Positions 1 through 5,146 of a stretch of DNA of 11,434 bases are shown piece after piece. Location of the stretch: assembly GCA_964569555.1 (NCBI GenBank), contig CAZMTT010000039.1:1-11434 (forward strand). The letters are read 5' to 3'. The notes beneath the pieces were generated by a model. That model saw only the letters and a program-made list of their open reading frames with translations, did no database searches and was not told where the DNA came from. How positions within the stretch are numbered: the stretch's first letter is position 1; each line of letters starts with the position of its first letter. A program made the translations under genes and the position numbers. This DNA is from G020353235 sp964569555. GTDB lineage: Bacteria > Chloroflexota > Dehalococcoidia > Dehalococcoidales > JAUYDJ01.

Positions 1-2
1 AA

Positions 3-362
3 TTCCTTTCTCCTGTAAAAGAAGTGAAGCATGGTCGCTGGATCGGCATCGCTGAAGGCCTTGAGCTGAATGAGCGGAGATACCTTGCTGCTCATGCCCT
101 GGGACATCATCTTCTCCATTGCGGTAACCAGCTTTGGTTTCGGGACTGGCAGGAAACGAGCGTGCTCAAGCAGGAGAGGGAGGCGGACGAGTTCGCCGCT
201 CACCTTCTGGTACCGGAGAATGAACTGGAAAAGCTTGACAAACCTACGACCTGGGAGATAGCCGAATATTTCGGCATACCTGAAGAAATCGCCGTCTCAA
301 GACTCGGGCAGTTCGCTACGGAGCGGGAACGAGAGCGTTGGGACCTTCTCGATGAAATATAA
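3..362 (+). CDS. ImmA/IrrE-family metallopeptidase-like protein, 5' partial, altered active site
   Basis: This is the C-terminal part of an ImmA/IrrE-type (COG2856-like) protein, a family whose zinc peptidases often cleave phage or ICE repressors. The reading frame is open back to the window edge, so the GTG at 24 is probably internal and the true start lies upstream. The zinc-site helix reads AAHALGHHLLH, where the family normally has HELGH. Both zinc-binding histidines are present, but the catalytic glutamate is alanine (codon GCC, at least two base changes from a Glu codon). The third-ligand region, EREADEFAAHLLVPE, is well conserved. The protein may therefore bind zinc without cleaving, or use another residue. 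It ends 18 bp before the recombinase gene, in the same direction, which fits a regulatory gene of a mobile element. Family assignment is fairly sure; loss of activity is inferred. Confidence 0.75.
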   Translation, partial: FLSPVKEVKHGRWIGIAEGLELNERRYLAAHALGHHLLHCGNQLWFRDWQETSVLKQEREADEFAAHLLVPENELEKLDKPTTWEIAEYFGIPEEIAVSRLGQFATERERERWDLLDEI

Positions 363-380
363 CAATTATCGGAGTGATGT

Positions 381-1934
381 ATGAGTAAAAAAACCTCAGT
401 GAATAAAATAAAGTGCTGTATCTACGCCCGCGTCTCAACCGAAGAGCAGGCCGAGAGGGACCTGTCGATCCCCTTTCAGATTGAACGATGCCGGTACCAT
501 GCCCAAGGATTGGGCTGGGAGGTTGCTAAAGAATACATCGATGCCGGCGAGAGCGCACGCACCGACAAGAGACACGAGTTTCAGAAAATGATTGTCGCTG
601 CCAGGGCTAAAGAGTTTGACGTTATCCTGGTACACAAGTTCGACCGCTTCGCCCGAAACGACTATGACTTCGTGGTATATGAAAAGGAACTGGAAGACCT
701 CGGCATAACACTCGAGAGTGTAAGCGAGCCTGGAGATGCTTCGACCCCGGCAGGCTACATCGGCCGGAGGATGATGCAGATCATCAGCACCTGGTATTCC
801 AAAAACCTGGCTGTCGAAGCTCGGAAAGGCATGAAAGAGAAGGTGGAGAAAGGCGGATGGCCGAAGATGGCGCCGACCGGCTATTTGAACATGCATGAAA
901 AGAATTCGGCCTGGGTTGAGGTCGATCCGCAGCTCGGGCCTCTGGTCACAAAAGCCTTCCAGGAGATGGCCACGGGTAACTGGACGCTCAAGGAGTGGGC
1001 GAATCACGTCTATAGTCTGGGGCACCGGAGCCGGAAAGGCTTCCGCATCGCAGTCGGGATATGGAGCAGTATCTTTCACAGCCGCTTCTACCTGGGAGAG
1101 ACCTGGCTGAAAAAGGGAGACATGCCGACCAAGGGCAACCATGAAGCACTTACTGATGAAGACACCTTTAACCGGGTTCAAGAGGTGCTAAGAGTTCACG
1201 ATAACTACAAGCAACGCACCCAGCGCCATAAATATCTTTTACAGGGAATGCTGTATTCCGAGGATACTAAGACACCGTGTTTCGTGGAAACTCACCAGAA
1301 AAAGAGGATCAGCTACTATCGTACCAAGGGCAAAGTCGATGGCCGTCAGATCTTCTACAATACCCGGGATGTCGATGGACAGCTTCTTGATGCCATGCGG
1401 GACTTGACCATCACCGATGACCAGAAAGCAGCCTTGGAAGTTCAGCTTCACAAATGGTTTAATACTGAAAATAGTGATACCGATGAATGGGAGCAGGCAA
1501 AGCAGAGACTGGCAAAGCTGGAACGAATGGAGAAGACACTTCAGGAATTGCTATTGGAGGAAGAGATTTCCAAAGAGGATTTTAAAGAGCGGCGTTTGCA
1601 CATTCAAGCTGAGAAGACTAATCTGAAGTACCTGGTTGACACCATAGAGTCACGCCGGGGACTAGTTAGGACTGATTTCGAGGCTGGTTTGCAATTAGCC
1701 AACAGACTTGACTCGGTCTACGAAAATGGCGATAATAATATTCGGCGCCTGCTCTGTGAAATCGTATTCAAGCAGGTTAAGGTTCGGGAAGGGAAGATAG
1801 TCGACATCGAGTTGAACTCGCCCTTCACACTTATCGTCGCCCAGACGAAAGGTTCGGAATCCTTCCTGAGTGGCCAGCCATTTTTATTCCTCCCCGTAGA
1901 AAATCTGGGGGTGACACACCATGTACAGCAGTGA
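381..1934 (+). CDS. Large serine recombinase (integrase of a mobile element)
   Basis: A 517-residue site-specific recombinase of the large serine (resolvase/invertase) family, which integrates or excises phages and integrative elements by a double-strand break with a phosphoserine link. The N-terminal catalytic domain (about 12-155) has YARVSTEEQ with nucleophile Ser19, and the KFDRFARN segment carrying catalytic Arg residues. A Recombinase domain follows (about 160-290; KMAPTGYL at its start). A coiled coil rich in K, E and L spans about 370-430. The zinc-ribbon segment (about 285-320) keeps YYRTKG but has lost the usual CxxC pairs, with only one Cys visible. The start ATG is preceded by GGAG at a suitable distance. 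The final codons, after KGSES, do not look like a family tail, and the last 51 bases overlap the convergent gene at 1884-2090. That suggests the ORF runs across the attachment junction into chromosomal DNA. Confidence 0.93.
   Translation: MSKKTSVNKIKCCIYARVSTEEQAERDLSIPFQIERCRYHAQGLGWEVAKEYIDAGESARTDKRHEFQKMIVAARAKEFDVILVHKFDRFARNDYDFVVYEKELEDLGITLESVSEPGDASTPAGYIGRRMMQIISTWYSKNLAVEARKGMKEKVEKGGWPKMAPTGYLNMHEKNSAWVEVDPQLGPLVTKAFQEMATGNWTLKEWANHVYSLGHRSRKGFRIAVGIWSSIFHSRFYLGETWLKKGDMPTKGNHEALTDEDTFNRVQEVLRVHDNYKQRTQRHKYLLQGMLYSEDTKTPCFVETHQKKRISYYRTKGKVDGRQIFYNTRDVDGQLLDAMRDLTITDDQKAALEVQLHKWFNTENSDTDEWEQAKQRLAKLERMEKTLQELLLEEEISKEDFKERRLHIQAEKTNLKYLVDTIESRRGLVRTDFEAGLQLANRLDSVYENGDNNIRRLLCEIVFKQVKVREGKIVDIELNSPFTLIVAQTKGSESFLSGQPFLFLPVENLGVTHHVQQ
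1845..1890. other. Probable attachment-site junction (mobile element / chromosome)
   Basis: I place one end of the integrated element here by inference. To the left are an ImmA-like gene and the large serine recombinase, both typical of element ends. To the right, a YxlE-like gene and the rest of the window read as ordinary chromosome. On the - strand, the YxlE-like stop codon sits inside GGGGAGGAATAAAAATGGC: a strong ribosome binding site and an ATG at 1881-1879 for a following gene. That frame stops after only 16 codons, as expected if the following gene was cut by integration. The other end of the element is outside the window, so the exact core cannot be seen. Confidence 0.4.
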
Positions 1935-2090
1935 GCCAATAAAAGTAACAAATATAATCAATATTGCCCACGGCGCTTTGTGTCCGCCGAACACTTTGTT
2001 TCTTCTGGCCAAGTCCTGTAGCAGCATTAAGGCCAGCACGATGTGCAGGATACCAAACAGTAAAAGCGCCAGGTACCACTCTAGGTCCAT
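1884..2090 (-). CDS. YxlE-like PLDc_N-domain small membrane protein
   Basis: A 68-residue protein with two membrane helices (about 6-25 and 41-58) separated by a short basic loop, DLARRNKVFGGHKAPWA. This is the layout of the PLDc_N (phospholipase D N-terminal / YxlE) family, which usually has a D(L/I)xRR...GG.KW.WA loop followed by a helix containing IGPxxY; here it is IGSLLY. The C-terminus, CHPQIFYGEE, differs from the usual FGRK-type ending. In B. subtilis, YxlE precedes the ABC transporter genes yxlF and yxlG, and related genes often sit next to ABC transporters. Here no such gene follows, because the convergent recombinase overlaps the last 51 bases. The ATG at 2090 is supported by the start of the first helix and an upstream TATAAT. 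Confidence 0.65.
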   Translation of the reverse strand: MDLEWYLALLLFGILHIVLALMLLQDLARRNKVFGGHKAPWAILIIFVTFIGSLLYMVCHPQIFYGEE

Positions 2091-2117
2091 ATTATTCCCG
2101 CCGAAGATTTAGCCTAT

Positions 2118-2123
2118 ATTATA
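2118..2123 (-). promoter_or_regulatory. -10-like TATAAT upstream of the YxlE-like gene
   Basis: On the - strand a perfect TATAAT lies 27 bp upstream of the ATG at 2090. The hexamer 18 bp further upstream, TTCGCC, matches the -35 consensus at only three positions, so this is a plausible but weak promoter. No hairpin is obvious between it and the end of the upstream PAS gene at 2207, so read-through is also possible. Confidence 0.35.
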
Positions 2124-2206
2124 AGCGAAAACCGCTGGTCAGGCGAATTCCGGTAGCAGTTTATCAGCTTCATAATTTCTTGAACAGGGGGAGGCATTGG
2201 CGGAGA

Positions 2207-2965
2207 TTAACTTTTAGCCGACTTGATGCGTCGGAAGGTGGTCAGCTGGCAGACGGTACCGTCTAAATCAACATAGGGAGAAGCCAGCACCTCATAGCTC
2301 CGGCCATCGGGAAAGTGGTATTGCCATCCCTCATTTGTCCCCTCGATAACACGAGGCAGTTTACAGGTCTGGCAGGGCTTATCCAGCTGGTGCAGATACT
2401 GGTAGCAATAAGCGCCAGCGCCTTCACCAAAGTGGTTTACCATGCTGGGATTAGCCAGTCTTATCTTGTAGTCGGGACCGATAACGACGACCCCGTCTGT
2501 CATCGCTTCCAGCATTCTCAGCATGGCCTCTTTCTCGGCGATCAGCCGGACCTCGAGCTGGCAGCGCCGTCTCCATTCCTGGTGTGCCGTTGCCGTCAGG
2601 TAACCGAGAGCACCGGCGATTACGGTGAAGATTACCATCCTGATAAGCGGGTCGGGGAAGGGAGAGACAAACAGGGCACGGGGCAGGAATGTCATCAGGG
2701 CGATGATGGTAATCATCATCGTGGCTCTGACCCCGAAGACATAGCCGGCGTAGACGATAGGGGCCATGAACAGGAGGCGGTGCACATCGTGCACGCCATA
2801 AAGAAAGCTCCAGCGCAGGGCTTCCCATCCCGCCAGGTCAATTATTTCACCGAGATAGTAGAATAGAATGCAGAACACCAGCATGGACAAAAGGATGTAG
2901 CCACGATAGGCATCGTGCCTTATCGGTGCGGGTAGGCAAATTTGGCTGGCATCAGGCTTATCCAT
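2207..2965 (-). CDS. Membrane PAS-domain sensor protein without a kinase domain
   Basis: A 252-residue protein with four predicted membrane segments (about 21-38, 66-80, 82-98, 107-125), a short linker helix (128-150) and one PAS domain (about 150-248). It ends straight after the PAS core (TTFRRIK), with no HisKA, HATPase, GGDEF or DNA-binding domain. The membrane module resembles that of the histidine kinase at 9786-11243: FMAPIVYAGYVFG here against YLAPIVWAGFLFG there, LPRALFVS against LPRVVFIS, and a basic, Arg-rich linker in both. The PAS domain carries Cys187, Cys198 and Cys201 (CYQYLHQLDKPCQTC), a pattern seen in many PAS proteins of anaerobes and suggestive of metal or redox sensing, which is not proven. 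GGGAGG lies 8 nt before the ATG. It probably modulates the kinase or a partner encoded elsewhere. Confidence 0.8.
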   Translation of the reverse strand: MDKPDASQICLPAPIRHDAYRGYILLSMLVFCILFYYLGEIIDLAGWEALRWSFLYGVHDVHRLLFMAPIVYAGYVFGVRATMMITIIALMTFLPRALFVSPFPDPLIRMVIFTVIAGALGYLTATAHQEWRRRCQLEVRLIAEKEAMLRMLEAMTDGVVVIGPDYKIRLANPSMVNHFGEGAGAYCYQYLHQLDKPCQTCKLPRVIEGTNEGWQYHFPDGRSYEVLASPYVDLDGTVCQLTTFRRIKSAKS

Positions 2966-3018
2966 TCCTCCATCCTCCCAGCTTCTCCATCAGCTTATCA
3001 CCGGGCGGGTAATTTTGA

Positions 3019-3039
3019 CTTCCGCCGTGATACCTATTT
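3019..3039 (-). repeat. 21-bp box, copy 1 (upstream of the PAS sensor gene)
   Basis: A 21-base sequence (core GCCGTGATACC on the + strand) that occurs identically at 8914-8934. In both places CCAAAAT follows after 7-8 bases (here at 3048-3054). Seen from the - strand genes, both copies have the same orientation and lie downstream of the -10-like element. It contains TACCTAT, which fits the NarL heptamer consensus TACYYMT known from E. coli. This copy begins 54 bp upstream of the PAS gene start. Confidence 0.7.
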
Positions 3040-3081
3040 CTGGCTTCCCAAAATACCTAGCCCGGTTCCGGTGCTTAACGC

Positions 3082-3126
3082 TTTACACCTACTTCCTGAT
3101 AGTGTATGGCTAGGTAAATGTACCTA
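3082..3126 (-). promoter_or_regulatory. Putative regulated promoter of the PAS sensor gene
   Basis: Reading the - strand, a palindromic element TAGGTACATTTACCTA (within 3110-3126) is followed after 22 bases by the -10-like TGTAAA (3087-3082). There is no good -35 hexamer, as expected for an activator-dependent promoter. The palindrome centre falls near -42 from the implied start, the usual class II activator position. The same arrangement, with 21 bases of spacing, is found upstream of the FDH operon at 8956-9000. The binding protein is not known from the sequence; the adjacent NarL-type regulator is the obvious candidate. Confidence 0.45.
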
Positions 3127-3128
3127 AT

Positions 3129-3171
3129 GAAGTAACGGGCTGGAGCTTTAATTACTCCAACCCGTTACTTC
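3129..3171 (-). terminator. Long hairpin, probable terminator of the FDH operon
   Basis: Arms 3129-3145 and 3155-3171 form a 17-bp stem with a single mismatch (C3140/A3160) around a 9-base AT-rich loop. It lies 14 bases beyond the stop codon of the nrfD-like gene, where an operon terminator is expected. There is no long T-run on the - strand side (CATTAGG follows), so termination may be Rho-assisted, or the hairpin may protect the 3' end. Confidence 0.65.
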
Positions 3172-3184
3172 GTTTCGCTTAGCC

Positions 3185-4345
3185 TTATTCCGCTACCGCT
3201 TCTTCATGCTCGGCAATATGCAGGAACCGGTAGGAAAGCCAGATGACGAGTAGGGCATCGGCGACCAGGGCTACTGAGATGGCAACCTCCATCCAGTGGG
3301 GGAAGTAGGTGAAGCCCGGTCGCATACCCAGGGCAAGCATACTGACGTTGAAGCGGTTGAGAACCAGGCCGAAGATAACCAGCACTGAACCCCAGAAAAC
3401 GCCACGCCGGTTCTGCCTGATGGCGGGCCGGGAAAGCAGGATGATGGGCGTAACAACGCCGATGATAATCTCTGCCCACCACAGCAGATTTATGGGGTAG
3501 GCGGTGAAAATCAGGCCCAGTTCGCCAGCCACCAGCAGGTCCACCAATTTCAGCAGCAGGTAAAGGCCGAGGATATAGGGAATTGCCCTGCCCAGACCAC
3601 TCAGGACATCTATCGCCAGCTCATGACCGAAGGCTCTGGTGCTGAGTGTAGATTCAAAGATTACCATGGCTGGGCCGACTGATATTGCCGAAAGCAGGAA
3701 GAGAAGTGGTAAAACCGGTGTGTACCACAGGGGGTGCAATGATTGCGGCATCATCAGCAGCATTGTCCCCAGGGAGGACTGATGCAGGGTGGAGAGGGCG
3801 ATACCGGCGATGACCAGAGGGATCTGAATTGCCCGAATAACCCGCAGCGGGATACGCCAGTTGAAGCGCCTGATGACGGGCACGTTAAGTTCGCTTAAGC
3901 GCTCAAAGACGGCGGGGCTGAATTCAAGTGCCAGCACCGCGGTATAGGTCATCACGCATATGGCGACCTCGAACAGGGGGGAATGTATATTCCAGTAAAT
4001 CATGGCGTGCCAGATATACCAGGGTTGTCCCAGGTCTACCAGCAGGGCAAAAATGACCAGCAGGTAGCCCAGAAATGCGGTCAGAATGGCCGGTCTAGCC
4101 ACGGAGTGGTATTTCTCCCGGCCAAAGATGTAGACGATGCCGGCTAAAGTGAAGCCACCCGCCGCCAGGGCGACACCGCAGTACAGGTCAAAACTGATCC
4201 AGAACCCCCAGGGACGGCCGTCACTCAGATTGCTGATGGCGCCCAGTCCATTGATGTAGCGAAGCACCATTGGTATCAGCCCCAGGATAACCAAGCAGCC
4301 CAGGATGAAGGTGCCGATAGGTAAAGACTGTCTCAATTGTCTCAT
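3185..4345 (-). CDS. NrfD/HybB-type membrane subunit of the formate dehydrogenase complex
   Basis: A 386-residue, very hydrophobic protein with about ten membrane helices. It has the NrfD/HybB/PsrC-family signature: WGFWISFDLYCGVALAAGG near residues 46-64, then an FGREKYHSVARPA loop, and DLGQPWYIWH around residues 104-113. Family members anchor exported molybdoenzymes or hydrogenases and pass electrons to or from the quinone pool, with or without moving protons; they bind no haem. The start overlaps the fdhB stop by four bases (ATGA), so translation is coupled and the product should be made with FdhB. This is not the cytochrome b-type gamma subunit (FdnI) of the E. coli enzyme, so the electron route resembles that of HybAB-type or CISM complexes. 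It is the last gene of the operon and is followed by a strong hairpin. Confidence 0.9.
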   Translation of the reverse strand: MRQLRQSLPIGTFILGCLVILGLIPMVLRYINGLGAISNLSDGRPWGFWISFDLYCGVALAAGGFTLAGIVYIFGREKYHSVARPAILTAFLGYLLVIFALLVDLGQPWYIWHAMIYWNIHSPLFEVAICVMTYTAVLALEFSPAVFERLSELNVPVIRRFNWRIPLRVIRAIQIPLVIAGIALSTLHQSSLGTMLLMMPQSLHPLWYTPVLPLLFLLSAISVGPAMVIFESTLSTRAFGHELAIDVLSGLGRAIPYILGLYLLLKLVDLLVAGELGLIFTAYPINLLWWAEIIIGVVTPIILLSRPAIRQNRRGVFWGSVLVIFGLVLNRFNVSMLALGMRPGFTYFPHWMEVAISVALVADALLVIWLSYRFLHIAEHEEAVAE

Positions 4346-5145
4346 TTTACCTTCTCCTTTTGCTTCTCTTCTTCACCGGCTTTTTGGCCTATCTTTTGCT
4401 GGCGCTGGACAAGCCAGTATATACCGGCCATGGCTGCCGCTACGCCGACGAGCACGGGGGGCACAGCAGCCATGGCACGCTCCGCATTGATGGTAACCGG
4501 TACGGATGGGAGGGTGGGGAAACCTATTTCCTCAAAGGGAACCGGGGAGAGATATAGCCAAGAAGTGCCCCCTACTTCTTGAGCTCCGTAGATGTGGTTT
4601 ACGTATTTATCCGGGTGCTCGGCAATGCGCCTCTGGGCTTCGGCAATGAGCTCATCTCGTTCGCCGAACTTCAGAGCGCCGGTGGGGCAGGTGGTTACAC
4701 AGGCTGGCCTTAGGCCAGCGCCCTGCCGGTCGGCGCAGAAGGTGCACTTGCGAATCCAGGGAATGGGCTTGTCCCATTCAAAGTTGGGTATGCCAAAGGG
4801 ACAGGCTACCATACAGTAGCGGCAGCCGATGCATTTGCCTTCGTCGTAGGTTACCGGTCCCGCTTCTGTTTTTTCCAGGGCGCCGACAATGCAGGCTTCG
4901 GCACAGCCCGGCTCCTGGCAGTGCATACACTGCTGCTTGTTGAAGACCCATTGGAACTTGCCGTTATACTCCAGTTCGGTAAAGTTTATCTTGGTAAAGG
5001 TATAAGCCGACATTTTGGGCGGGTTCTCACAGGTTCCTGAATTGGTAGTCTTCTCGGCAGGCAGCTCGTTCCACTGCTTGCAGGCTACCTGGCAGGCTCT
5101 ACATCCTATGCATTTGGTCGCATCGTATAGTACTCCTTTACTCAT
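4342..5145 (-). CDS. fdhB: Formate dehydrogenase iron-sulfur (beta) subunit
   Basis: A 267-residue ferredoxin-type electron-transfer subunit with four [4Fe-4S] sites. Cys motifs are C12xxC15xxC18xxxC22, C73xxC76xxxxC81xxxC85, C105xxC108xxC111xxxC115, and C134xxC137 with C149xxxC153. This is the FdnH/HybA/DmsB pattern, and CPTGALKFGERDEL is typical of the formate dehydrogenase branch. One C-terminal membrane helix (about 225-246, AAVPPVLVGVAAAMAGIYWL) is followed by a charged tail rich in K, E and Q. The protein has no signal peptide, so it probably travels out with the Tat-targeted FdhA and is then anchored by this helix. Its ATG is one base beyond the fdhA stop, with GAGGAG inside the end of fdhA as ribosome binding site; it overlaps the nrfD-like gene by four bases. 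It should carry electrons from FdhA to the NrfD-like subunit. Confidence 0.95.
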   Translation of the reverse strand: MSKGVLYDATKCIGCRACQVACKQWNELPAEKTTNSGTCENPPKMSAYTFTKINFTELEYNGKFQWVFNKQQCMHCQEPGCAEACIVGALEKTEAGPVTYDEGKCIGCRYCMVACPFGIPNFEWDKPIPWIRKCTFCADRQGAGLRPACVTTCPTGALKFGERDELIAEAQRRIAEHPDKYVNHIYGAQEVGGTSWLYLSPVPFEEIGFPTLPSVPVTINAERAMAAVPPVLVGVAAAMAGIYWLVQRQQKIGQKAGEEEKQKEKVK

Positions 5146-5146
5146 C

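Noticed and set aside
435..1181. A 248-codon open frame on the - strand inside the recombinase gene
   Set aside because: It lies opposite a clear recombinase, has no recognisable motif, and looks like the antisense shadow of a real gene.
2315..2866. A 183-codon + strand frame opposite the PAS sensor gene
   Set aside because: The - strand frame has membrane helices and a PAS domain; this one shows His/Asp/Gly-rich shadow composition only.
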